From: an uncultured Bacilli bacterium
GTDB lineage: Bacteria; Bacillota_I; Bacilli_A; RF39; UBA660
Assembly: GCA_934101235.1 (NCBI GenBank)
Contig: CAKORH010000040.1
Span: 1-7,911, forward strand
DNA: 7,911 bases
Reading direction: 5' to 3'
Numbering within the stretch: the stretch's first letter is position 1; the number at the start of each line of letters is the position of its first letter. Below, one piece after another: positions 1-5,210 of the stretch. Position numbers and translations under genes: made by a program. A model generated the notes under the pieces. That model worked only from the letters and a program-made list of their open reading frames with translations, made no database searches and was not told the origin of the DNA.

Positions 1-632
1 ATGGATATAAACAAGTGGGTAGTTATAACATAAATGATTATATAAATAGTGCTGCAGATACAACTGGAAATGCAAGAGCAAAATTAAATGAATGGTTAGA
101 AAGAAAAATAACAAGTGAAAATGATTTAGCATTATTAAAAAGTGATACATGGTGTATAGGTAATTTAAGAGATGCTTTTAACGCTGATAATTCTGGAACA
201 ATATCTGGAAAAATAGATGATTTAATAAGTACTAAAACAAGTTTTTATTATTCTAGTGGTTATAAATATAATGTAACAAAAACACCATCATATAAATGTA
301 CAACAACTGGAGTAGAGGGAGAAACAGATATAAATAAAGTAGGAATGTTAACATTTGATGAAGTAGTATATGCAGGTGGTGGTAAAAAGGAAACTGTTAA
401 ATATTATTTAGACGAAAATGCTATTTCAAATTTTTGGTGGACTATATCTCCTTATTTTTCTTTTTTAAGTAGTAATAATACAAATTCATTTGGAATAGAT
501 AATGGAGTAAACGAAATGATTTATGAAGAAGTACAAAATAAAAATGCTATTAGACCGGTCATAACTCTTAAATCAAATGCAAAAATAACAAGTGGAGATG
601 GAACAATATCAAACCCATATAAATTTTCATAA
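1..632 (+). CDS. C-terminal part of a pilin-like/surface protein (5' truncated by window edge)
   Basis: The reading frame is open from the left edge (first full codon at position 3) to a TAA at 630-632, so this is the 3' part of a longer gene. A GTG at 15 is in frame, but no ribosome binding site precedes it and I do not take it as the start. About 210 residues are visible, rich in Asn, Ser, Thr, Gly and Tyr. The last part reads NFWWTISPYF, then an Asn/Ser-rich stretch, then AIRPVITLKSNAKITSGDGT and NPYKFS. From memory, this WW-x-SP ... RPV-I-LK ... GDGT-NPY layout recurs at the C-terminus of prepilin-like and DUF6273-like surface proteins of gut Firmicutes. Any N-terminal prepilin or signal segment would lie outside the window, so export is inferred. 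A terminator follows 19 bp after the stop. The exact family is uncertain. Confidence 0.55.
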   Translation, partial: GYKQVGSYNINDYINSAADTTGNARAKLNEWLERKITSENDLALLKSDTWCIGNLRDAFNADNSGTISGKIDDLISTKTSFYYSSGYKYNVTKTPSYKCTTTGVEGETDINKVGMLTFDEVVYAGGGKKETVKYYLDENAISNFWWTISPYFSFLSSNNTNSFGIDNGVNEMIYEEVQNKNAIRPVITLKSNAKITSGDGTISNPYKFS

Positions 633-650
633 AGTTAATAAAAAAATAGT

Positions 651-685
651 GATTTAACAAGTTTATTGTTAAATCTTTTTTGTTT
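651..685 (+). terminator. Intrinsic terminator of the pilin-like gene
   Basis: A perfect 9-bp stem, GATTTAACA (651-659) with TGTTAAATC (667-675), encloses a 7-nt loop. Six T residues follow at 676-681, then G and three more T. It lies just downstream of the stop at 632 and ends rightward transcription before the convergent tRNA gene. Confidence 0.85.
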
Positions 686-703
686 ATCATAATTATATGT
701 ATG

Positions 704-730
704 AAAAAAACGCCTTTAATAAGACGTTTT
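704..730 (-). terminator. Intrinsic terminator of tRNA-Ala
   Basis: Read on the minus strand, ACGTCTT and AAGGCGT form a 7-bp stem (one T-G pair) around a 4-nt ATTA loop, followed by seven T (710-704). It starts about ten bases past the tRNA CCA end. On the plus strand the T-G pair becomes an A-C mismatch and the T run is shorter, so it is directional toward the left. Confidence 0.8.
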
Positions 731-740
731 GTAATCAATT

Positions 741-817
741 TGGTGGAGAATAAGGGACTCGAACCCTTGACCCTCTGCGTGCAAGGCAGATGCTCTAGCC
801 AACTGAGCCAATTCCCC
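741..817 (-). tRNA. tRNA-Ala (anticodon UGC)
   Basis: The minus strand folds into a complete 77-nt cloverleaf with encoded CCA. The acceptor stem is GGGGAAT with ATTCTCC, discriminator A, then CCA at 743-741. The D arm is GCTC/GAGC. The anticodon stem TCTGC/GCAGA encloses the loop CTTGCAC, giving anticodon TGC. The T arm is AAGGG/CCCTT around TTCGAGT. The third acceptor pair is G3-U70, the classic alanine identity element, which independently confirms the anticodon assignment. The gene has its own promoter and terminator, so it appears to be a single-gene unit, although no strong terminator separates it from the yolD-like gene upstream. Confidence 0.97.
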
Positions 818-823
818 AGAACT

Positions 824-853
824 GATAAATTAATAATACTATAATAATTTATC
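824..853. repeat. 9-bp inverted repeat over the tRNA-Ala promoter
   Basis: GATAAATTA (824-832) and TAATTTATC (845-853) are perfect inverted copies 12 bp apart. They span the promoter spacer, the -10 and the predicted start site. This could be an operator-like site or a chance palindrome in AT-rich DNA. No T tract directly follows on either strand, so it is not a convincing terminator. Confidence 0.45.
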
Positions 854-861
854 ATTGTCAA
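833..861 (-). promoter_or_regulatory. Promoter of tRNA-Ala
   Basis: On the minus strand a consensus -35 TTGACA (861-856) is followed by exactly 17 bp and a -10 TATTAT (838-833). The predicted start is near 826, about nine bases before the mature tRNA 5' end at 817. The near-consensus match fits a highly expressed stable-RNA gene. Confidence 0.8.
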
Positions 862-878
862 TTGTTTTTTTGAAAAAA

Positions 879-1193
879 TTAAAAAACTTCATCTATTTTT
901 ATTATTTGATTAAAAAATATGTGACTTTTATTGAATATAATATATTTTTTGCTGGTATTAATACTATTTATAAAACCTGTTAATTTAGTAATTGTATTTG
1001 AATTAAATATAAAGATATTTACTTTTATGTGATTTGTGTATGCTTCAAATATTTTATCATTTAAAACTATTATTTGATCTTCTGATAACATGGGTTTGTT
1101 AATTTTAGATTGTTTTTTTATTATTTCATTTTTAATTTTAGTATCATTTATTACCGAGTTAAATGGTGCCCATTTAATATATCTATCTTGCAT
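879..1193 (-). CDS. YolD-like family protein
   Basis: This 104-aa protein carries the YolD-like domain signature: IKWAPF at residues 6-11, KPMLSEDQI near residues 33-41, and a C-terminal part that fits the family's beta-rich pattern (VNIFIFNSNTITKLTGFI, later FNQIIKID). YolD-like proteins in Bacilli are small proteins of poorly defined biochemistry encoded next to UvrX/YqjW-type Y-family polymerases, and the B. subtilis yqjW-yqjX pair has the same order. Here the gene follows the polymerase directly. Its ATG at 1193 overlaps the polymerase 3' end by 11 bp, and its strong AGGAGGT ribosome binding site (1204-1198) lies inside the last polymerase codons. This indicates translational coupling and a joint role in damage tolerance. 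A partner or regulator role for the polymerase is inferred. The stop is TAA, with no clear terminator downstream. Confidence 0.85.
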   Translation of the reverse strand: MQDRYIKWAPFNSVINDTKIKNEIIKKQSKINKPMLSEDQIIVLNDKIFEAYTNHIKVNIFIFNSNTITKLTGFINSINTSKKYIIFNKSHIFFNQIIKIDEVF

Positions 1194-2448
1194 TGTGACC
1201 TCCTATTTTTTCATTTCTAGATTTTATAGTGGATGTGTTAAGAAGTGAAGTAGCGTGTAATATACTATTATTTCCGTATTTTGATGTAATATTATCAATT
1301 GCATTATTTATATTAGTATCTTTATTTATTTCTTCTAATGTTTCAAATAGATTTAATTGTATATGATCATTTTTAGTAAGACTTGTAAAACTTATTCCTA
1401 CTTTTCTTACAGGCATATTTTCTTCATAGTTATTATTGAATATATTTATTAATTCTTTATATAGTTTGTTTTCATTGTTAGTATCTTCATCTAATTTTTT
1501 AGATACTAAGAAACCGTTATTTATTTCTTTTGAATAAGATATTAGTAGAGATATTTTTCTGGTTAATAAATTTTGTTCACGTAATCTTTTTAGTAAAAGT
1601 GATAATACTTCTCTTATTATTAGAATTACATCATTGTTATAATAATCTTTAAATAGTACTTGACTATTTGATATACTTTTTTCTTTTGCTTCTTTTTTAA
1701 AATCACTTATTTTACTTAGATCTATACCATTAGAGTGATACCATAATTCTTCTCCTATAATACCAAATTTTTCTTTTAATTTTAGTCTATTGTAGTTTGC
1801 AATATCACCAACTTTATATAATCCTAAATTATTTAAATTTTTTTCCATTCTAGAACCAATTCCCCACATTTTAGATAGTGGGGTAATAGACCATAGTTTT
1901 GTTTTTACATCATCGTATGTCCATTCTGCAATAAAATCTTTGTTATGTTTTGCTTCAGTGTCCATTGCTATTTTTGCTAGTAACATATTTGGGCCTATTC
2001 CTGCTGTTGCATATAATCCGGTATCATTTTTAATATCTTTTAATATATCTAGTGCTATTTCTTTTGTAGATTTTTTATATAGTTTCATATAGTTTGTTAA
2101 ATCTAAGAAACATTCATCTATTGAATAAATATGTAAATCATCTACTGAAACATATTTTAAATATACATCTATTACTTCTTTACTTTTTTTAATATATAAA
2201 CTCATTCTTGGACGTATGACTTTATATTTAATACTTTTAGGTATTTCATAAATTCTTCCTCTAGATTTTACTCCTAATTTTTTCATATATGGAGTTACTG
2301 CTAGTGTAATAGCACCCTCTCTATTTGGTTCTGCTACTACGAGTGGTGTAGTAAATGGATTTAAATTTCTTTCTATACATTCACATGATGCAAAAAAACT
2401 TTTTAAATCTATGCATAATATATTTCTATTAATTTTTAATTCATCCAT
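1183..2448 (-). CDS. Y-family DNA polymerase, UvrX/YqjW (UmuC-like) type
   Basis: A 421-aa translesion DNA polymerase that copies past damaged bases in the cytoplasm with low fidelity. The palm contains IDLKSFFASCEC at residues 13-24, with metal-binding D14 and probable steric-gate F19, and YSIDECFLDLT at 108-118, with catalytic D111 and E112. A helix-hairpin-helix-like stretch follows (MWGIGSRMEKNLNNLGL). Near the C-terminus QLNLF (364-368) matches the beta-clamp-binding motif QL[SD]LF. The tail, with its IGGH element, is characteristic of the UvrX branch of the ImpB/MucB/SamB group rather than of DinB/Pol IV. The start ATG at 2448 has AGGTGA six bases upstream. It is the first gene of an operon with the YolD-like gene, and its promoter overlaps an imperfect LexA-like site. 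All key catalytic residues are present and the length is normal, so it should be active. Confidence 0.93.
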   Translation of the reverse strand: MDELKINRNILCIDLKSFFASCECIERNLNPFTTPLVVAEPNREGAITLAVTPYMKKLGVKSRGRIYEIPKSIKYKVIRPRMSLYIKKSKEVIDVYLKYVSVDDLHIYSIDECFLDLTNYMKLYKKSTKEIALDILKDIKNDTGLYATAGIGPNMLLAKIAMDTEAKHNKDFIAEWTYDDVKTKLWSITPLSKMWGIGSRMEKNLNNLGLYKVGDIANYNRLKLKEKFGIIGEELWYHSNGIDLSKISDFKKEAKEKSISNSQVLFKDYYNNDVILIIREVLSLLLKRLREQNLLTRKISLLISYSKEINNGFLVSKKLDEDTNNENKLYKELINIFNNNYEENMPVRKVGISFTSLTKNDHIQLNLFETLEEINKDTNINNAIDNITSKYGNNSILHATSLLNTSTIKSRNEKIGGHNAR

Positions 2449-2465
2449 TTAAATCACCTAATTTA

Positions 2466-2493
2466 ATTATAATACAATTGTTCGTTAAGTCAA
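2466..2493 (-). promoter_or_regulatory. Promoter of the polymerase-YolD operon
   Basis: On the minus strand, -35 TTGACT (2493-2488), a 16-bp spacer and a perfect -10 TATAAT (2471-2466) lie just upstream of the polymerase. The predicted start is near 2459, giving a leader of roughly a dozen bases in which the AGGTGA ribosome binding site is almost the first element. Confidence 0.7.
2471..2484 (-). promoter_or_regulatory. Possible LexA (SOS) box, imperfect
   Basis: Minus strand CGAACAATTGTATT sits in the spacer between the -35 and -10 of the polymerase promoter. The Firmicutes LexA/DinR consensus is CGAAC-N4-GTTCG. The first half-site is perfect, the 4-bp spacing is right, and the second half-site keeps only GT of GTTCG. 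Location and gene function favour it; the weak half-site counts against it. Confidence 0.4.
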
Positions 2494-2503
2494 ATGGAAT
2501 ATT

Positions 2504-2532
2504 TTGACAATTTATTTAGTATATGTTAATAT
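2504..2532 (+). promoter_or_regulatory. Promoter of the 289-aa gene
   Basis: A perfect -35 TTGACA (2504-2509), 17 bp, then TAATAT (2527-2532) preceded by TGT (2524-2526), an extended -10 element. The predicted start is near 2539. A G-rich ribosome binding site (GGGGG at 2546-2550) lies four bases before the ATG at 2555. It diverges from the polymerase promoter, with the two -35 elements about 10 bp apart. Confidence 0.7.
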
Positions 2533-2554
2533 TTAAGTATCTTATGGGGGATAT

Positions 2555-3424
2555 ATGAAAAGAACGTATAGATTAAGTTATATTGATAAAAATAATAAAA
2601 TTGTTCCTATTGATTTAACTGGCTGTGAAAACTATATTAAAGGCGATATACAGTTTATAGATTCTGTTACTATGAAGTTTAGTAATGAAAAAGAATTAAT
2701 TGATGAAATGGTTTTAGCTGAGTTAGTACCTAGTTATGTTACTAAACTTTATATTAGTTATGATGAAGGAAAGGAAAAATATCAAAAAATTATATATGAT
2801 GGGGATATATTGTTATTTTCTGATTCTTTATCAAGAACAAATATCAAATATGCTGAAAAAGCAATGAAAAGATATAAATTTAATCCAATCGATTTAATGA
2901 AATTAGGAAGATTATATTTAAAAAAATATGAAAATAAAAAGGGTATGAATTCTATTTCATATGGATTAATATCTTATGCTAATTTGGTAGCTAGTAAAGA
3001 TTATTATAGTTTGTCAAACGATGAAAAGATAGAAGTTGATGAATATATTCAAAATTTTGTAAGACATGAATTTTATAGTTCTAATGGTAAAGTTAGATAT
3101 AAGGCTTTAAGGGATTTTGTTATAAAAATAATGTATGTTGATGATATTTATAACATTAATAGAAGACATGATTATTTAGATTTTAATAATTGTCAATATG
3201 ATATTAAAACTTCAGAAGATTTAAATAAAACTATGGAATATGATGATGAAGAAATAGAAGAATATATAACAAAGGAAGATTATTTACCTTTAATTAAAAA
3301 GTGTAAAAGTGATAATTTTGAAGCATATCAAGATGGTAATGATTATATTGCTCCATTAAGTAAAGAGGATTATATAGATGCTATAAAGTGTGATATGAAA
3401 AAAGTATTGAGAAAGAATAAATAA
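2555..3424 (+). CDS. Hypothetical protein, 289 aa
   Basis: I do not recognise this protein. It looks soluble: no signal peptide, no membrane segment, and many charged and aromatic residues. The first ~90 residues seem beta-rich (RLSYID, KIVPIDL, KLYISYD, KIIYDGDILLF). The middle is lysine-rich and probably helical (residues ~95-200). A strongly acidic run (YDDEEIEEYITKEDY, about 229-243) precedes a short basic C-terminus (KKVLRKNK). There are three Cys residues but no metal-binding pattern. The gene has its own strong promoter, a GGGGG ribosome binding site and an intrinsic terminator whose stem includes the end of the coding sequence, so it behaves as a single-gene unit. It diverges from the translesion operon across 106 bp, so shared control is possible but unproven. 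No homopolymer-linked frameshift is apparent. Confidence 0.8.
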   Translation: MKRTYRLSYIDKNNKIVPIDLTGCENYIKGDIQFIDSVTMKFSNEKELIDEMVLAELVPSYVTKLYISYDEGKEKYQKIIYDGDILLFSDSLSRTNIKYAEKAMKRYKFNPIDLMKLGRLYLKKYENKKGMNSISYGLISYANLVASKDYYSLSNDEKIEVDEYIQNFVRHEFYSSNGKVRYKALRDFVIKIMYVDDIYNINRRHDYLDFNNCQYDIKTSEDLNKTMEYDDEEIEEYITKEDYLPLIKKCKSDNFEAYQDGNDYIAPLSKEDYIDAIKCDMKKVLRKNK

Positions 3425-3446
3425 AATTGTTATTCTTTTTATTTTT
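3411..3446 (+). terminator. Intrinsic terminator of the 289-aa gene, overlapping its stop codon
   Basis: A perfect 9-bp stem, AAAGAATAA (3412-3420) with TTATTCTTT (3430-3438), has a 9-nt loop, a possible extra G-T pair at its base, and T runs at 3436-3440 and 3442-3446. The stem uses the last sense codons and the loop contains the TAA stop. The same bases form the -35 and spacer of the next promoter. Confidence 0.65.
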
Positions 3447-3454
3447 GATATAAT
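3427..3454 (+). promoter_or_regulatory. Promoter of the papain-like/recombinase operon
   Basis: A perfect -10 TATAAT (3449-3454) is preceded by TGA (3446-3448), an extended -10. A weak -35 TTGTTA (3427-3432) lies 16 bp upstream. The predicted start is near 3461, right at the AAAGAGG ribosome binding site, leaving a leader of only about nine bases before the ATG at 3470. The promoter is embedded in the terminator of the preceding gene. Confidence 0.6.
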
Positions 3455-3469
3455 GATAAAGAGGTTAAT

Positions 3470-4003
3470 ATGAAAAAGATATATATAATATTAAGTCATA
3501 GTGGTAGTATGCCATCAAAGATAATTAAATTTTTTACATCATTTAAATATAGTCATGTAGCAATTGCACTTAAAAAAGATTTGAGAGTTATGTATAGTTT
3601 TGGTAGAAAAAAACTTAATAATCCTTTTGATGGTGGTTTTATTACTGAGGATAAAAATGGATTATTTTATAAAAAATTTTATAAAACTAAGTGTGTTATA
3701 TTAGAAATAGATGTTAGTAATAAACAATATAGAAATGTAATAAAAGAATTAAAAAGATATGAAGATAAAATTGATATATATAAGTATGATATATTAGGTT
3801 TAGTATTTAGAATATTTAATTTTAAGTTGAGTAGAGATAATTATAAAGTATGTACTACTTTTGTTGGTGATATATTAGAAAAAAGTGATATATATAAATT
3901 TAATAATGATTATATAAAACCTAAAGATTTCTTTAATATTCCTAATATTAATATTATATATGATGGTTATTTAGTTAAATATGGGAGAGAGTATGATAAA
4001 TAA
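3470..4003 (+). CDS. Permuted papain-like (YiiX/NlpC-P60 superfamily) protein
   Basis: This 177-aa protein shows the order typical of circularly permuted papain-like hydrolases: a His in YSHVAIAL (H29) near the N-terminus, then, about 100 residues later, a Cys in YKVCTTFVGDIL (C128) starting a helix. Such proteins (YiiX/YycO-like, NlpC/P60 clan) include amidases, peptidases and acyltransferases acting on cell wall or lipid-linked substrates. The substrate here cannot be told. There is no convincing signal peptide or membrane segment: the N-terminus MKKIYIILSHSG is a short beta strand running into SMPSKIIKFFTS. The ribosome binding site AAAGAGG lies five bases before the start. The 3' end overlaps the recombinase gene by 11 bp, so the two are co-transcribed and probably translationally coupled. 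The fold call rests on motif order and spacing only. Confidence 0.65.
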   Translation: MKKIYIILSHSGSMPSKIIKFFTSFKYSHVAIALKKDLRVMYSFGRKKLNNPFDGGFITEDKNGLFYKKFYKTKCVILEIDVSNKQYRNVIKELKRYEDKIDIYKYDILGLVFRIFNFKLSRDNYKVCTTFVGDILEKSDIYKFNNDYIKPKDFFNIPNINIIYDGYLVKYGREYDK

Positions 4004-4868
4004 AGATGAATTTTTAGAATACTTATATGACGTTAGAAAGTATAGTAATAATACTATTATTAATTATGAATTAGATTTAAATATTTATGAAAAATATTTA
4101 TTTATGAAAAAGATGAATGTAAGAGAAGTTAAGTATCGTGATGTATTAGATTTTATCAATTATTTAAATGATAGTCATAAGGGTACTAGTATAAATAGAA
4201 TACTTAGTAGTATAAGAAGTTATTATAAGTATTTAATAAATAAAGGATATACTAAAAATAATCCATTTAAGTTAGTTAAAGGATTAAAGAAAGAAAAAAA
4301 GTTACCTGAATATTTTAAGTATGATGAATATGTTAATTTAGTTAATAGTATTGATACTAGTAATAATTTAGGTATTAGAAATAGATGTATATTTGAAGTA
4401 CTTTTATGTACCGGATGTAGATGTAGTGAATTAGTTAATATTAAGTTAAGTAATATAGATATTAATAATAGAGAAATTAGAGTTTTAGGTAAAGGTAATA
4501 AAGAAAGAATTGTGTATATAGGTAGTTATGCTAAAGATAGTTTGAATGATTATTTAAGTATTAGAGATAGTATAAAGGGCAATAAGAAAAATGATTATTT
4601 ATTTTTAAATCATTTAGGGAATAAGTTAACTACAAGAGGAATTAGAGATATTATTGATAATATTTTATTTAAGAGTAGTTGTGATTTAAAAATAACTCCA
4701 CATACATTTAGACATTCTTTTGCTACTATGATGTTAAATGAAGGATGTGATTTAAAGAGTGTTCAAGAGTTATTAGGACATGTTTCTTTATCAACTACTA
4801 GTATATATAATCATGTATCTAATGAAGAATTAAAAAGAGTATATTTAAAAAGTAATCCTAGAAAATAG
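3993..4868 (+). CDS. Tyrosine recombinase, XerC/XerD type
   Basis: A 291-aa site-specific recombinase of the Xer group, which resolves chromosome dimers at dif sites at cell division. The N-terminal SAM-like DNA-binding domain covers about residues 1-90 (YSNNTIINYELDLNIYEKYL). The catalytic domain has every active-site residue: R143 in CTGCRCSEL, K167 in GKGNKER, H237 and R240 in HTFRHSFAT, H263 in LGHVSLSTT, and nucleophile Y272 in IYNHVS. Spacing matches E. coli XerD closely. I prefer the ATG at 3993 over the in-frame ATG at 3981, because GGGAG (3983-3987) then sits five bases upstream as ribosome binding site and the protein begins like other Xer proteins. It overlaps the papain-like gene by 11 bp. 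No phage or conjugation genes accompany it, so a housekeeping role is favoured. I cannot separate XerC from XerD, and no dif site is seen. Confidence 0.9.
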   Translation: MINKDEFLEYLYDVRKYSNNTIINYELDLNIYEKYLFMKKMNVREVKYRDVLDFINYLNDSHKGTSINRILSSIRSYYKYLINKGYTKNNPFKLVKGLKKEKKLPEYFKYDEYVNLVNSIDTSNNLGIRNRCIFEVLLCTGCRCSELVNIKLSNIDINNREIRVLGKGNKERIVYIGSYAKDSLNDYLSIRDSIKGNKKNDYLFLNHLGNKLTTRGIRDIIDNILFKSSCDLKITPHTFRHSFATMMLNEGCDLKSVQELLGHVSLSTTSIYNHVSNEELKRVYLKSNPRK

Positions 4869-4897
4869 TTTTTTATTATAGTATAATTTATCTAGGA
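4856..4897 (+). repeat. Inverted repeat that can pair the recombinase 3' end with the next ribosome binding site
   Basis: TCCTAGA (4856-4862, last codons of the recombinase) is perfectly complementary to TCTAGGA (4891-4897). The latter overlaps the AGGAGG ribosome binding site (4894-4899) of the 81-aa gene. With one bulged A the stem extends by AAAT/ATTT. Read-through RNA could hide the site, whereas RNA starting at the local promoter would lack the left arm. A regulatory role is inferred. Confidence 0.5.
4859..4887 (+). promoter_or_regulatory. Promoter of the 81-aa gene
   Basis: A perfect -10 TATAAT (4882-4887) lies 17 bp after a weak -35 TAGAAA (4859-4864), which is inside the recombinase 3' end. 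The predicted start is near 4894, at the AGGAGG ribosome binding site (4894-4899), nine bases before the ATG at 4909. Confidence 0.5.
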
Positions 4898-4908
4898 GGA
4901 TAATTAGT

Positions 4909-5154
4909 ATGTTAAATTTTAAAGATGGAGAATTAACTGAAGAAGAATTAAGAACTGTAAAAGCAGGTATAGAACAAGGTAAGATAGATGAAACTTTAGA
5001 TTTGATGGATAAACCAGAACTTAGTCAGTTGAAAGAAAAAATAAGTGATAAAGAATTAACTTTTGATGAAATGGATAGAGTTAAGGCTGGTATGCCAAGT
5101 GAGGTAGTAGATAAATATACTGAAGATAATAAAGATATATTTAGAAAAATGTAA
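4909..5154 (+). CDS. Small acidic protein with duplicated ELT-x3-[LM]-x2-VKAG motif
   Basis: An 81-aa protein with no known function that I can name. It contains two copies of one motif 41 residues apart: ELTEEELRTVKAGI (8-21) and ELTFDEMDRVKAGM (49-62). Over the wider segments 6-28 and 47-69, ten of 23 positions are identical. It is rich in Glu, Asp and Lys, has no Cys or Trp, no signal peptide and no membrane segment, and should be mostly helical. The ELT-EEL-x-x-V-x-A-G pattern recalls leader peptides of secreted bacteriocins and RiPPs (ELSDEELxxVxGG), but the double glycine is Ala-Gly and no core peptide, protease or transporter is nearby. A strong AGGAGG site, its own promoter and a strong terminator suggest a well-expressed single-gene unit. 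The reading frame is convincing; the function is unknown. Confidence 0.8.
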   Translation: MLNFKDGELTEEELRTVKAGIEQGKIDETLDLMDKPELSQLKEKISDKELTFDEMDRVKAGMPSEVVDKYTEDNKDIFRKM

Positions 5155-5161
5155 AAACTAT

Positions 5162-5200
5162 AAAAAATATCATAAAAATATTGTTTGTGATATTTTTTTT
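5162..5200 (+). terminator. Intrinsic terminator of the 81-aa gene
   Basis: AAAAAATATCA (5162-5172) pairs perfectly with TGATATTTTTT (5188-5198). A T-G pair and three A-T pairs extend the stem to 15 bp around a 7-nt loop (5177-5183), and a run of eight T occupies 5193-5200. It begins eight bases past the stop at 5154. Its right side also carries the ppdK promoter -35 and spacer. Confidence 0.8.
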
Positions 5201-5210
5201 GTGATATACT
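5181..5210 (+). promoter_or_regulatory. Promoter of ppdK
   Basis: The -10 TATACT (5205-5210) is preceded by TGA (5202-5204), an extended -10. A weak -35 TTGTTT (5181-5186) lies 18 bp upstream. The predicted start is near 5217, giving a leader of about 26 bases. The promoter sits within and directly after the preceding terminator. Confidence 0.6.

Noticed and set aside
15..17. GTG as the start of the first gene
   Set aside because: The frame is open to the window edge and no ribosome binding site precedes the GTG, so the gene is more likely truncated by the edge.
568..861. 97-codon open frame on the minus strand
   Set aside because: It runs straight through the tRNA-Ala gene, its promoter and two terminators, and has no family resemblance. 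It is a chance frame.
3981..3992. In-frame upstream ATG for the Xer gene
   Set aside because: It consumes the GGGAG ribosome binding site and has no good site of its own; ATG 3993 has correct spacing.
741..4868. Integrated element with tRNA-Ala as attachment site and the Xer-type gene as integrase
   Set aside because: No second copy of the tRNA 3' end is seen, the recombinase is Xer-like rather than phage-like and lies over 3 kb away, and the genes between are not typical element cargo.
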